NCBI RefSeq assembly: GCF_000319305.2
Contig: NZ_AMWJ02000002.1
Span: 682,001 to 746,000, forward strand
Direction of reading: 5' to 3'
DNA: 64,000 nucleotides
Source: Pseudomonas bharatica CSV86
Lineage (GTDB): Bacteria > Pseudomonadota > Gammaproteobacteria > Pseudomonadales > Pseudomonadaceae
Made by a program: the position numbers and the translations under genes. This document shows positions 36,921 through 45,318 of this stretch, one piece after another. Within the stretch, counting starts at the first letter, position 1. The number at the start of each line of letters is the position of its first letter. The notes below the pieces were generated by a model. The model was given only the letters and a program-made list of their open reading frames with translations, was not told the origin of the DNA and made no database searches.

Positions 36921-37022
36921 TGTCGAGTCCTTTACTACGACGGGTTGATTTGGTTTGCACGCAATGGCATGCGAAGCCGCGGGAGCGGCAGATCAACTGG
37001 TGTCACAGCGAAGACCCGATAG

Positions 37023-37447
37023 GGCGTTTCTTTTTATTGCCTCCCCTCCCCTGTCGCTGATCCGAGGAAGTTCAGTGTGCAACTTATATCTACACCGTAC
37101 TGCTTAAAACTCCAGCCGAGTTGCTGCCCGACTGGATTAGTCTGACTTTAGGGCTGTGAAGGCTCGTAGTCGCGGTACTCACCGCGCCACTCAGTGGCTT
37201 CGTCCTGGTCGATCCGACCTTGGCTCAACAGAGTGAGAATATAGATTTCGGTCAACGAACAAGCCCTACCGCTGTTCGGGGAAGCTCGGCGCACAGCAAT
37301 TAACTACAGAACACTTGTTGAATGCAATTATCCCCCAGCACAACTGCACGCACAAGCACTTAACCCACAAACATTCATGATAAATATATATCACAAGCGT
37401 AGAACCCATATACAATCAACACTAATAAATAGCCTTGCAGGCCAATA
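37023..37447. other. largely non-coding region upstream of the TraX-like gene
   Basis: 425 bp. It contains one possible small leftward gene (37148-37294, listed separately). The last 130 bp before 37448 are A/T-rich and probably hold a promoter. No RNA gene is recognised. Confidence 0.3.
37148..37294 (-). CDS. possible small protein, 48 residues
   Basis: GTG start; the convincing part is LTEIYILTLLSQGRIDQDEA, then TEWRGEYRDYEPSQP. A downstream TTG is an alternative start. Charged and helical, of a composition seen in small plasmid genes, but no ribosome-binding site is clear. Confidence 0.35.
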   Translation of the reverse strand: MRRASPNSGRACSLTEIYILTLLSQGRIDQDEATEWRGEYRDYEPSQP

Positions 37448-38179
37448 ATGAAAAATTTCGAAAGAGACAACTCACTTGATCTAGTTAAGTGGATCGCACT
37501 ATTTACAATGATCATCGATCACACCTGGTTTGTGCTACCTAGTGAAATACAGGAAAACATGTGGTGGATGCGGATTATCGGTCGGTTTTCATACCCCTTA
37601 TTCAGCCTCGCAATCGCGGCAAATGTTGTCCGACAGCCAATCAGTTGCCCAGTCGGACTGAAATATCTGAGCGGGATATTACTATTCGCCATCCTGAGCC
37701 AATGGCCGTATTCGAGATATTTCGACAACGGGCATTTAAATATTCTGTTCGTTATAGCACTTGGCCTAGTTATCGCTCAGGCGATGCATCATCGGACTCC
37801 TGGACTGATCTTATGCGGGATCCTGGCCCTGATGATCACAACCGCGTTCCGTCCGATACTGAGCTATGGCGTAGCTGGAGTGTTTTTACCTACTGCGCTG
37901 GTAATCGCGCTTCGGGCACGGAAGCTAGATATTAAAATCGTAAGTTGGTCCTTATCCGCTCTTCTCGCCGCTATCGCAAATGTTGGCAGTTCGATTTTTC
38001 TGCTGCATGATCTGCCATCGATGGATCATGCGGTCATCAGCGCAGCCGCATTAGCACCAGTGCTCGGATTGACTCTACTGCAGATCCAGGTTCGGCCGTT
38101 AAGCTCCGTCAAAGCCTGGCTGTACCCCATTTATCCGATCCACTTGCTACTACTCAGCTCGCTATCAGTAGCATTCTGA
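37448..38179 (+). CDS. TraX-family membrane protein (F-type acyltransferase family)
   Basis: 243 residues. The N-terminus LDLVKWIALFTMIIDHTWFV and WMRIIGRFSYPLFSLAIAAN are the TraX signature. About seven hydrophobic segments follow, ending YPIYPIHLLLLSSLSVAF. F-plasmid TraX acetylates pilin; related proteins occur widely without pilin. Here no F-type pilin gene is seen, so the substrate is unknown. The gene stands alone, with an AT-rich upstream region. Confidence 0.8.
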   Translation: MKNFERDNSLDLVKWIALFTMIIDHTWFVLPSEIQENMWWMRIIGRFSYPLFSLAIAANVVRQPISCPVGLKYLSGILLFAILSQWPYSRYFDNGHLNILFVIALGLVIAQAMHHRTPGLILCGILALMITTAFRPILSYGVAGVFLPTALVIALRARKLDIKIVSWSLSALLAAIANVGSSIFLLHDLPSMDHAVISAAALAPVLGLTLLQIQVRPLSSVKAWLYPIYPIHLLLLSSLSVAF

Positions 38180-38345
38180 TTCGCCCAGCTCGTGACGAGT
38201 TAACTGCGGCCTGCTCCCATCGCACGCGAGCTTCCAGGGGGAAAGCTAGCTACATGGGCTCTTGTTGGCACTGCCCAAACCATCATACGGCCTTCAAACG
38301 AAACGTCGACGCTATAATTCACTTCCTTCCCTTCCGGGGCTTCTC

Positions 38346-38362
38346 AAGCGCCTAAGGCGCTT
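38346..38362. repeat. perfect inverted repeat near the origin
   Basis: AAGCGCCTAAGGCGCTT, arms of 8 bp around one A. It lies 31 bp before the isolated iteron. It could be a protein-binding palindrome or hairpin. Confidence 0.45.
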
Positions 38363-38392
38363 GGTCATAAAGCAGGTGTGACGCCTCAGACC

Positions 38393-38407
38393 GCGCAGAT
38401 ACCCCGA
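38393..38407. repeat. isolated iteron
   Basis: GCGCAGATACCCCGA, identical to the units at 38607-38686 but about 200 bp away. A lone distal iteron is common in iteron origins and may be a second binding site for the initiator. Confidence 0.65.
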
Positions 38408-38606
38408 CGATAACCACCCCACTCCTGAGGTTCGATAATGCATCACTTCCAGCCAAAAAGGGATCACCCATGACCGTCCAGCATTTTCGATCCCTCCACT
38501 TTACTCCGAACATCCCCGAGGCCTGATGTTAAATCATTTTAAAAGCATGTTAAGCAGCCCGAACGCTCCTGGAGCCCTTGCCCACGCCCTCTCCGGCAAT
38601 TGACCC

Positions 38607-38699
38607 GCGCAGATACCCCGATAATTGACGCAGATACCCCGAAGTGACGCGCAGATACCCCGAAGCACGCTGCGCAGATACCCCGATGCCTGTGGATAA
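38607..38699. other. oriV: plasmid replication origin: four iterons and a DnaA box
   Basis: Units of (G)CGCAGATACCCCGA start at 38607, 38628, 38649 and 38672, spaced 21, 21 and 23 bp, all in the same direction. TGTGGATAA at 38691-38699 is the complement of a perfect DnaA box (TTATCCACA). The cluster abuts the 3' end of the TrfA-like initiator gene. This is the layout of an iteron-controlled plasmid origin. Confidence 0.85.
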
Positions 38700-38700
38700 C

Positions 38701-39612
38701 TCACGGTTTCTTGCTTTTGGTGTGAGGAACCCGTGTCCATCGAACCGTGCCTTCTGCAATTGACCAGCCTCTGATAACTCCCTCATCCTCTAGTTCACCC
38801 AGTGCACTCGGTAATGCCCGGCAAGTAAAGTCCCTTGGACGCCCCCGCGACCCACTCCATACTCTGAGTTTTTCGCAACCTATTCCATGCGACCCAACCT
38901 GATGACCAGCTATATAATTCTGAAGATATTTTGCCAAGGGACTCTTTAGCCTCACCCGAACATCCATATCAATGAACGCAAGAAACTCATTAGAAAATAT
39001 TGAAACAATCTCAGTATCCATTTCTATGGAGTATTGCCCCCCTACCCCCCACCTCAATTTGTCTATCAGCCTAAAGCTCTCACCTCCCAGCCGGCCTTGA
39101 ACAAATATGATAGCGCTTGCAAGTCGCTCCATTGAATCATGGAGCCTTCGATAACTTTCTGATGAAAGATCGCTTCCACGACCAATGGCACGTAAAAATG
39201 CTGAGCGCTCAAAAAAAGTCATTTCGCCTGGAGATGCACCTTGAGACAACTGAATCGTATGTAAGAAAACATCATTATCATACATATCTAACTCCTCGCC
39301 TGACATTCTTACCAAGCAATCAGAGCGCCCCTCAAGTATTTGGTTCTTTAACGTTCTCCGGGCTCCTTTTTTGAGGTTTGAAAATAAGCCCGTTCTGGTC
39401 CACTGAGTAGGCATGGCCGAAGCCATCATAGGCAGAAAAGGAAATTTATATTGAGCAGGAGTGACCTCGGTGCTTGGATGTCCTACTTCAGCCTCAATGG
39501 CATTTCTATAACTTTCGCGCTCCGCTGCCTCTTGTGAGCGTCTTTTCAAAATTGCATGAGCTCTTGAAGGTATGCTGCACGCAATCTGCTGCTCCGGCCA
39601 AAGCTCATACAT
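38701..39612 (-). CDS. trfA: TrfA-like plasmid replication initiator
   Basis: 303 residues. The pattern of TrfA-family initiators is visible: QWTRTGLFSNLKKGARRTLK, GEELDMYDNDVFLHTIQLSQ, then SSESYRRLHDSMERLASAII and the C-terminal winged-helix part (KYLQNYIAGHQVG...LRVWSGSR...DFTCRALPSALGELEDEG). Such proteins bind iterons and load the host helicase. It is intact and followed by a DnaA box and four iterons. Its presence inside chromosomal DNA indicates an integrated plasmid, or an element that can replicate after excision. Confidence 0.8.
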   Translation of the reverse strand: MYELWPEQQIACSIPSRAHAILKRRSQEAAERESYRNAIEAEVGHPSTEVTPAQYKFPFLPMMASAMPTQWTRTGLFSNLKKGARRTLKNQILEGRSDCLVRMSGEELDMYDNDVFLHTIQLSQGASPGEMTFFERSAFLRAIGRGSDLSSESYRRLHDSMERLASAIIFVQGRLGGESFRLIDKLRWGVGGQYSIEMDTEIVSIFSNEFLAFIDMDVRVRLKSPLAKYLQNYIAGHQVGSHGIGCEKLRVWSGSRGRPRDFTCRALPSALGELEDEGVIRGWSIAEGTVRWTRVPHTKSKKP

Positions 39613-39787
39613 ACTGACCCACCCACTCCGCTAGCTTTAAGCGAGAAATGCGCCCGAGCGAATGAAAAAGAGTCATACGGTGATCCGAAGGGCAGCGCTT
39701 TAGCAAAACTCCCCCTACTACAAATAACCTTGCTCGGTAGGTGAGGTACGCGAAATTAATGCTTGCAAGCCTGCAATACATACACAT
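39605..39787 (-). CDS. possible leader peptide overlapping the trfA start
   Basis: 60 codons (MCMYCRLASINFAYLTYRAR … LKLAEWVGQYV) ending in GTATGA, so its stop overlaps the trfA ATG region. This could couple translation of trfA. There is no strong ribosome-binding site and composition is unusual, so it may be chance. Confidence 0.25.
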   Translation of the reverse strand: MCMYCRLASINFAYLTYRARLFVVGGVLLKRCPSDHRMTLFHSLGRISRLKLAEWVGQYV

Positions 39788-39874
39788 AAATTATCCGCCT
39801 TTTACGCTCGCAGACTTCCGCCAAAAACTGGCCGCCGAACGTAGTTACCTAGAAGCCCCTCTCGCACGGGATTT

Positions 39875-40063
39875 TCAGGCACGTTTCTTTGAGGTATGTT
39901 TCTGCCGCAAGTAAAACTCACAGATATCTACGAGATTCCAGCGAATTGCACGACCGAAATGCAACGGCTGTGGAAAATCAGGATCATTCTTCGAGAGCCG
40001 ATAAAGCGTTGAACGCGAAATCTTAAAGATCTCGCAAACCTGCTGGGTAGTTTGAATTTCCAT
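39875..40063 (-). CDS. AlpA-family excision/regulatory protein
   Basis: 62 residues: MEIQTTQQVCEIFKISRSTL, YRLSKNDPDFPQPLHFGRAI, then WNLVDICEFYLRQ. This is the MerR-like helix-turn-helix of AlpA and excisionase-type proteins, which control integrases of tRNA-targeting islands. Typical features are ISRSTLYRL and the FPQP...G.A.RW pattern. It is consistent with the nearby tRNA-Arg(CCT) junction. No integrase is seen in the window. Confidence 0.8.
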   Translation of the reverse strand: MEIQTTQQVCEIFKISRSTLYRLSKNDPDFPQPLHFGRAIRWNLVDICEFYLRQKHTSKKRA

Positions 40064-40066
40064 CAC

Positions 40067-40662
40067 ATATATCTCGTTATCGAATCATGTGACGCTGATC
40101 ATTCGTGACACAAGCGGACACGTCAATCCGCCTGCAATTACCCATAAACTGCTGATTTTGGGATTGTTTTACTATGTGAATTGCATTTATATATTTTTAT
40201 GCGGACCTATAGAGTGCACTTAGCATCAAAAGACAACAACTAATCTAAAAGGCAAAATTCAAATAACCATTTAATCTAAACAGATTTTAACTTTCCGGTG
40301 CACAAAAGGCCAAGTTTGAAGATTCTTCGAGCAAGCCCCTCCGCCAGAGTCGCACACTAGGCGTGTGGCCTATCAGGTTAAGACCACCAAGATTGACGTA
40401 GAGACATCAGAAAATGCAGAAGCGATCTTTCTTCTGACGCCGCGCGGGTGGCCTACCTGAGATCAGGCAGGAGCGCAGTTCTACAGGCCAGATCTAGGCA
40501 CGCAAAGAAGTCATGATCAGCTTCCGCATTGCTCATGCGATTCGGTGACTGTGCATCCTGCGCAATCAAGCTCAAAGCTCGCTCTCCGAGCACGCGGCCC
40601 AGTCTGCTGGGCTGACGGTACGCCAGACCTTGCGATCCGACCTTCCATCAGCCTGTCCGCAA
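40067..40662. other. 596-bp region without a recognised gene
   Basis: The first 250 bp (next to the AlpA gene) are A/T-rich and probably regulatory. The rest holds an imperfect palindrome near 40453-40472 (CCTACCTGA...TCAGGCAGG). I see no convincing open frame, tRNA or CRISPR. Confidence 0.3.
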
Positions 40663-41544
40663 CTAGGCATCTAGATCAGCAATCATCATCCGCAGCGGCG
40701 CAGCGGCCGCACCGAGGTGAATGAGGCGGGCAAGATTGTCCGGTTTGAAGAATGCGTGCCCACTGGCGATGACCCGCTGGGCCTTGGCCATGTGCAAAGG
40801 AACTTCGCCGACCCACTTTGCAGTTGTCACGAGTTGCCGCGGCTTCATGAGCGAAACCTCGTCAGCCTTAGTCTTGCTCAGCTCGCTGATCGGAGCGACC
40901 AGATTGGTCAGCAACAGGACCTTGGCGCCGTCCTTGAAGAACTCCAGGCCTTCAAGGTTGGCCAAGAACTCGCCTTTGGTTGGCCATCCATCGCCCGGCC
41001 TATGGTTGTTGGTCTCGAAGTACACTTCGGCTTCCGCTTCCGTCATAGCCACCCGACGCTCGATCACTGGGTTGTCGCGTCGAGCCCGCTCCTTTAGCGC
41101 AGACATCACGGCGGTGTCGATCGCGCCCTGCAGTCGGAGCTTGAGGTCGACCAATTCCCGGTACTGCCGGTGAATATCCTCCACCACCGGCAGGACCTCT
41201 GCCATGCGCTCAATCATCCGCGTCACAGTCTCAATGCGGCGCTTGCGGGCAACCGCCGCGTCGACCCGCTTGCGCTCCCGAGAGAAGGAGGCGCCGAAAT
41301 GGGTCTTGCCGCAGTCGATTCCGATGGCCGTTTCTTTACTGTCGCTGGTAGTGACCAGATATCCGCTTAAATGCGGTTGCCGGCAACTAGCGATCCCGCA
41401 TTCAACCCGCTCCAAGAAGCGATACGGCGCGATGACGGCGCCAAAGTGGCGAAGTGCCTGGGGGTGAAACGCCAGGGAGGGTTCAAACGCCTCCCTGGCG
41501 AGCAGTTCTTGATAGTTGTCGATGACAATGATCTCTAGACTCAA
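40663..41544 (-). CDS. hypothetical protein with Cys-rich centre, 293 residues
   Basis: TTG start with AGAGG nine bases upstream. After an N-terminal NYQELLAREAFEPSLAFHPQ the segment VECGIASCRQPHLSGY...IGIDCGKTHFG contains four Cys and two His in a pattern that could bind zinc. The remainder is helical (RIETVTRMIERMAEVLPVVE) with a C-terminal KVLLLTNLVAPISELS. No family is recognised. It lies between the AlpA-like gene and the Abi_C-like gene, near the tRNA junction, a place where islands often carry accessory or defence genes. Confidence 0.5.
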   Translation of the reverse strand: MSLEIIVIDNYQELLAREAFEPSLAFHPQALRHFGAVIAPYRFLERVECGIASCRQPHLSGYLVTTSDSKETAIGIDCGKTHFGASFSRERKRVDAAVARKRRIETVTRMIERMAEVLPVVEDIHRQYRELVDLKLRLQGAIDTAVMSALKERARRDNPVIERRVAMTEAEAEVYFETNNHRPGDGWPTKGEFLANLEGLEFFKDGAKVLLLTNLVAPISELSKTKADEVSLMKPRQLVTTAKWVGEVPLHMAKAQRVIASGHAFFKPDNLARLIHLGAAAAPLRMMIADLDA

Positions 41545-41694
41545 ACCGCTGCACCTCTTGATTTCATAGGGGATGGCAGGTTGCCTCTATGCTATTTAAT
41601 CACAGACTGCAGACAGGAACCGGTCAGTTCGAGCAGAGCCTGCACGCTTGATCAGCCAACGCGATTACAGTGCACAACAGACTGGAGTTGAAAG

Positions 41695-42954
41695 ATGGAG
41701 AGCAGTGATCACCTGGATAGGGTCCTTGCGACGGTGCATACCCTCTTGCTGGCCGAGGGTGCGGACGAGGCGGCAACGATTGTTCGCGGCTACCCGGCTA
41801 AGGCGGAGCTGACCGGCCATGACAACTGGAATGGCGGCACGGACATCTGGGAGATTCAGTTCAGACTTCCTGCAACGGATTACGCGCGCCTTGGCGCAAG
41901 ACGCAGTCAGTTGGAAGAGAAGATCACCGCCAGACTCAAAACTATTCTCGAACACGAAGTGGATGACTGGTATTCCGCTTGTATCCTACCCGCGTTGGAC
42001 TACCGGAAAGACTGGCGTTCAGACACTTCTGAGCTGCCTCGTAACGTACGCCAGAACATCCTGGACGGCATGCGTCTCGAAAATACCGTCTGGTACGGCC
42101 AACTCGATGATATCGAGTTTCTCAACCGCCTTTATGACCTCAAATCACTACCCTCGACAGACGGGCGCTACAAGGACGCCGTCGGTGACATCTTCCAGCA
42201 CCGGTTCAACAACGATGATTGGGAGATCGATTGGGTCTACAAAGACAGCCGCTTCCAACTCTTGGAAGGCAGCGCGGAGCAGTTCCTACGCTTCCTCTGC
42301 GAAACCGTTCACCCCATGGTCCGACCGATCAGAGACGAAGCGCTCAAGCTGGTGGTTCATTTCAATCAACAATTGAGGGTAGCGGGCTGGGAGCTGTTCG
42401 AAGAGGAGCAAATATCTGGGCGGCCACGTTTTGCCTTCCGCTCTGTCCATCACAATTCAGCCCGCGCGGTGCTGCGCGCAAAAACCGTCGCGGATGCACT
42501 CGACGCCGGCTGGATGGCCAAGGAAATTGAGCGACTGGAAAATGCTGTAGAGCGCGATCCAGCGCTGGCAATCGGGACCGCGAAGGAACTGGTAGAGACC
42601 TGTTGCAAAACGATTCTGACGAAACGAAACATTCCCGTTACGAAGTCCGACGATCTAGGCGACCTCACCAAGAAAATCGCCAAGGCCCTGAACCTAGTCC
42701 CGGAAGGGGTAAGCGAAGCGGCCAGGGGGGCTGACAACATTAAGGCCATTCTTCGGGCCTTGACTCAGATGACGAGCAACCTGGCACAACTCCGGGGGCT
42801 ATACGGCACTGGCCACGGACGCGATGGCCAGCACCGCGGCCTGCAGCCCCGCCATGCCCGCTTGGCTGTAGCCGCTGCCGTCGCGTTTATCGATTTTGTC
42901 TCCGAGACCTATCGGCACCGAGAGGGGGTTAGGAGCGACGACAAGGCTGAATGA
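41695..42954 (+). CDS. protein with abortive-infection (Abi_C-like) C-terminal domain
   Basis: 419 residues. The C-terminal third has NIKAILRALTQMTSNLAQLR, then GLYGTGHGRDG and RHARLAVAAAVAFIDFVSET, the pattern of the Abi_C family found in phage-resistance proteins; the helix before it carries AIGTAKELVETCCKTILTKR. The N-terminal 260 residues are unassigned (YRKDWRSDTSELPRNVRQNI; WYGQLDDIEFLNRLYDL). I infer a candidate anti-phage protein. It is a single gene, transcribed toward the tRNA, with GGAG upstream of the ATG. Confidence 0.65.
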   Translation: MESSDHLDRVLATVHTLLLAEGADEAATIVRGYPAKAELTGHDNWNGGTDIWEIQFRLPATDYARLGARRSQLEEKITARLKTILEHEVDDWYSACILPALDYRKDWRSDTSELPRNVRQNILDGMRLENTVWYGQLDDIEFLNRLYDLKSLPSTDGRYKDAVGDIFQHRFNNDDWEIDWVYKDSRFQLLEGSAEQFLRFLCETVHPMVRPIRDEALKLVVHFNQQLRVAGWELFEEEQISGRPRFAFRSVHHNSARAVLRAKTVADALDAGWMAKEIERLENAVERDPALAIGTAKELVETCCKTILTKRNIPVTKSDDLGDLTKKIAKALNLVPEGVSEAARGADNIKAILRALTQMTSNLAQLRGLYGTGHGRDGQHRGLQPRHARLAVAAAVAFIDFVSETYRHREGVRSDDKAE

Positions 42955-43321
42955 CGACAGCCGACTACCAACACCAGTACGTACGGCAGACGGTCAACGG
43001 AAGAGGTCCCTTCCCAAGCTTGGATAGTAGCGGAGATTAGCGTGAGCCCACACTCGCTGCGCAGGTGCTCGAAACTCCGTCTTGAGGGAAACGATGCAGG
43101 CTTCCCAAGTTCTCCGCAGAAAATAAGCTCGTATCACTTCGCTTTGTCCACCTCGACCTTCCAGGCTTGGGTTGCCTGACATTTGCGCGGAGACCTTTCA
43201 GGATCGGCACCGACGATCTACAGCTTCAAAACGCACTGAGAAGTGGGGACTGATGTGGGGACTAAACAGATATCACTGCCGAGAAAGCTAGGGGAAAGCT
43301 AAGCTAACTGCCTGATTATAT
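42955..43321. other. element-chromosome boundary region
   Basis: 367 bp between the Abi_C-like gene and tRNA-Arg(CCT). No convincing gene. The sequence before the tRNA 3' end is where an attachment site would lie, but no second copy of the tRNA 3' end is in the window to define it. Confidence 0.35.
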
Positions 43322-43398
43322 TGGTGTCCCAGGGCAGGTTCGAACTGCCAACCTTCCCCTTAGGAGGGGGATGCTCTATCCAATTGAGCTACTGAGAC
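43322..43398 (-). tRNA. tRNA-Arg(CCT)
   Basis: The minus strand folds as GTCTCAG / CTGGGAC acceptor, D-arm AGCTCAATTGGATAGAGC, anticodon loop CTCCTAA (CCT), T-arm GGCAGTTCGAACCTGCC and encoded CCA. This tRNA is a common integration site in Pseudomonas. Its 3' end faces the accessory region. Confidence 0.95.
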
Positions 43399-43690
43399 CC
43401 TGAGCCGATGACGGGCGTCACGCGGCGGAAGGCGTGCATGTTAACCAGACGGGAGGTATTTGTCATTCCATGGATCGGGCTTTTTGCCTGCCCGAATCCA
43501 CAAGCTGCGTGCAGGCTTCGTGCAATTTGCAACGGAGCACAAGGCCATCATTGCATGATGCACGGAAGAACCCTGCTCTAATTAACGTAAGTTGTTGATT
43601 TTAAAAGATAAAATAAAATTATTCAGATGGCATGCGGCATGCTGGAAGAAATATAACGGAATGTACCCACCCAACAGCCGGATCACGCCC

Positions 43691-43885
43691 ATGACTCACG
43701 CCCTGCTCGCCCTGAATGCCCTGGCCCTGACCGCCGTGATCGCCATGGGCCTGTTGCCCGCGAAAACGCCGGTGCATTCGCTGGAATACCGCACCTCGAT
43801 GCAGGCGCGTCCTGCGGTCATGGGTGAGGCAGAAGCCACGCTGACGCAGGTCAAGGTGAACCAGGAGGAGCGCTACGCTTTCTGA
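43691..43885 (+). CDS. small membrane-anchored hypothetical protein
   Basis: 64 residues starting MTHALLALNALALTAVIAMG, a hydrophobic N-terminal helix, then a polar tail (SLEYRTSMQARPAVMGEAEA). An upstream in-frame ATG would add 10 residues. It converges with phnN and overlaps its end by 13 bp. Confidence 0.5.
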   Translation: MTHALLALNALALTAVIAMGLLPAKTPVHSLEYRTSMQARPAVMGEAEATLTQVKVNQEERYAF

Positions 43886-44490
43886 GTCGGCAAGCCAGCT
43901 TCGCGCAAGATATCCAAAAGGCGCTGCGCCGCATCGGCCAAGCTGGTGGAGTTATCCAGATCATGCACATCGGCGCCCAGCCCGGCGGAAACCAGGGCGT
44001 TGCGCGCCAGACGGGCTTCGATTTCCTCTGCGGATTCCCGCCCGCGATCCTTCAGGCGTCGGGCCAGCACCGCGGCTGAAACGCTGATCAGCACAGGCAG
44101 CAAGTGTGGGTATCTGCTGCGGGCCTGTGGCAGGTTGGCCCTAGAGCCGTTGACCACCACCCATTGGCCAGCGGCAAGCCAGCGATCCATCTCAACGGGA
44201 ATGCCATAACTGAGGCCGTTGGCCTGCCAGTCCAGTGCGAATCCGCCCTGCTCCCGTAGCGCCTGGAATTGCTGAAGCGATACACTGTGCGCCGCTTCGC
44301 CCACGGCCTCGGCGGAGCGGGTAATCACCCGCCGCACCACAACCACGCCCAGCGCCTGGAGCGCCGGCCTGGCCTGATCGATGATGCTGTCCTTGCCGGA
44401 ACCGGATGGCCCCATCAGGTAGATCAATCTCCCGCCGGCCCGGGGTGGGGTCTCGCCCCTTGCGTCATGCTGCATAGCCACTATGCTCAT
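43873..44490 (-). CDS. phnN: ribose 1,5-bisphosphate phosphokinase PhnN
   Basis: 205 residues of the guanylate-kinase-like fold. Walker A is GPSGSGKDSII near residue 27. RRVITRSAEAVGEAAHSVS and the WQANGLSYGIP substrate region are characteristic of PhnN, which makes PRPP from ribose 1,5-bisphosphate in phosphonate use and as a bypass for PRPP synthesis. No other phn genes are adjacent. The start could be ATG 44490 or ATG 44475. Confidence 0.9.
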   Translation of the reverse strand: MSIVAMQHDARGETPPRAGGRLIYLMGPSGSGKDSIIDQARPALQALGVVVVRRVITRSAEAVGEAAHSVSLQQFQALREQGGFALDWQANGLSYGIPVEMDRWLAAGQWVVVNGSRANLPQARSRYPHLLPVLISVSAAVLARRLKDRGRESAEEIEARLARNALVSAGLGADVHDLDNSTSLADAAQRLLDILREAGLPTQKA

Positions 44491-44813
44491 AGATAGGAAA
44501 AGCGCAGGTATTTTAGGCGCTTTCCGTTACCTTTTCGCTGGTCTGCCTCGACAGTCAAAAAGGTGGCTGGATCGGGAAGGCGGGAATTGAAACTTTTCAA
44601 ACCAGTGCTCATTTCTGATAATTGGTACTGGCAAAAAGCCTCCACCCGGTTCAATATTTGTCACAGAATTGACGCCAAGGAACCGGCGACAATGAGGCAT
44701 TATTGCGACCTCATTCACAATTCAGGTTGAACATTTGACCGTATCGATGGTCCTAGTCTCATCGCGCGGCCAACTTCAAGAACCGCTCCCCCTGAACTAA
44801 ACCGGTCAATTAT

Positions 44814-45140
44814 ATGCGCCCAATGAAACAGGCTATCTACTCAAGCCGAACCGCAGACAAATTCGTCGTCCGCCTGCCAGACGGAATGCGTGAGCGCATT
44901 GCCGAGGTTGCGCGTAACCACCACCGCAGCATGAACTCCGAGATCATTGCCCGCCTGGAACAGAGCCTGATCCAGGAAGGTGCACTGGGCGACGAACTGA
45001 GCATGCGCCTGGACAGCCCGGAACTGTCCCTGCACGAGCGCGAGCTGCTGCAACGCTTCCGCCAACTGTCCCACCGCCAGCAGAACGCCCTGGTTGCCCT
45101 GATCGCCCATGACGTCGAGATGGCAGCGGACGCCTCCTGA
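44814..45140 (+). CDS. amrZ: ribbon-helix-helix transcription regulator AmrZ
   Basis: 108 residues, the same length as AmrZ (AlgZ) of P. aeruginosa. SSRTADKFVVRLPDGMRERI and HHRSMNSEIIARLEQSL form the Arc-like ribbon-helix-helix; SPELSLHERELLQRFRQL and the tail form the tetramerisation part. It controls alginate, flagella and c-di-GMP genes. The 300 bp upstream have no gene and presumably hold its promoter. A strong terminator follows. Confidence 0.95.
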   Translation: MRPMKQAIYSSRTADKFVVRLPDGMRERIAEVARNHHRSMNSEIIARLEQSLIQEGALGDELSMRLDSPELSLHERELLQRFRQLSHRQQNALVALIAHDVEMAADAS

Positions 45141-45170
45141 TCGTCCCGACTGACTTCAGCTCAAAACAAA

Positions 45171-45204
45171 ACGCCCGGCGCAATCGATTGCACCGGGCGT
45201 TTTG
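45171..45204. terminator. rho-independent terminator after amrZ
   Basis: ACGCCCGG and CCGGGCGT arms around GCAATCGATTGC, followed by TTTTGC; A-rich on the left side, so it may work in both directions. Confidence 0.75.
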
Positions 45205-45232
45205 CTTTCTGGATCCTCGGTGTTGCTGAACC

Positions 45233-45260
45233 CTGTGGGAGCTGGCTTGCCAGCGATGCG
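45233..45260. repeat. REP element (single)
   Basis: CCTGTGGGAGCTGGCTTGCC and AGCGATG, the Pseudomonas REP consensus with an inner AGCTGGCTTGCCAGC palindrome. Same unit as at 53.1 and 61.1 kb. Confidence 0.8.
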
Positions 45261-45318
45261 GCCGGGACAGACAACAAAAAAGCCAGCGCGAAGCTGGCTC
45301 TCTTGATTCAACGATGGC

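Noticed and set aside
36156..37022. 288-codon plus-strand open frame
   Set aside because: Antisense to the OmpA-like lipoprotein gene, which has a clear signal peptide and OmpA motif.
38607..38686. Short regularly spaced repeats that could suggest a CRISPR array
   Set aside because: Units are 15 bp with 6-8 bp gaps, next to a Rep gene and a DnaA box; these are iterons. No cas genes are present.
42994..43182. 62-codon minus-strand open frame near the tRNA as an integrase remnant
   Set aside because: No integrase motif (no RHxxR-type residues or Tyr context) could be recognised.
44527..44718. 63-codon minus-strand open frame between phnN and amrZ
   Set aside because: No ribosome-binding site, unusual composition, and it lies in the likely amrZ promoter region.
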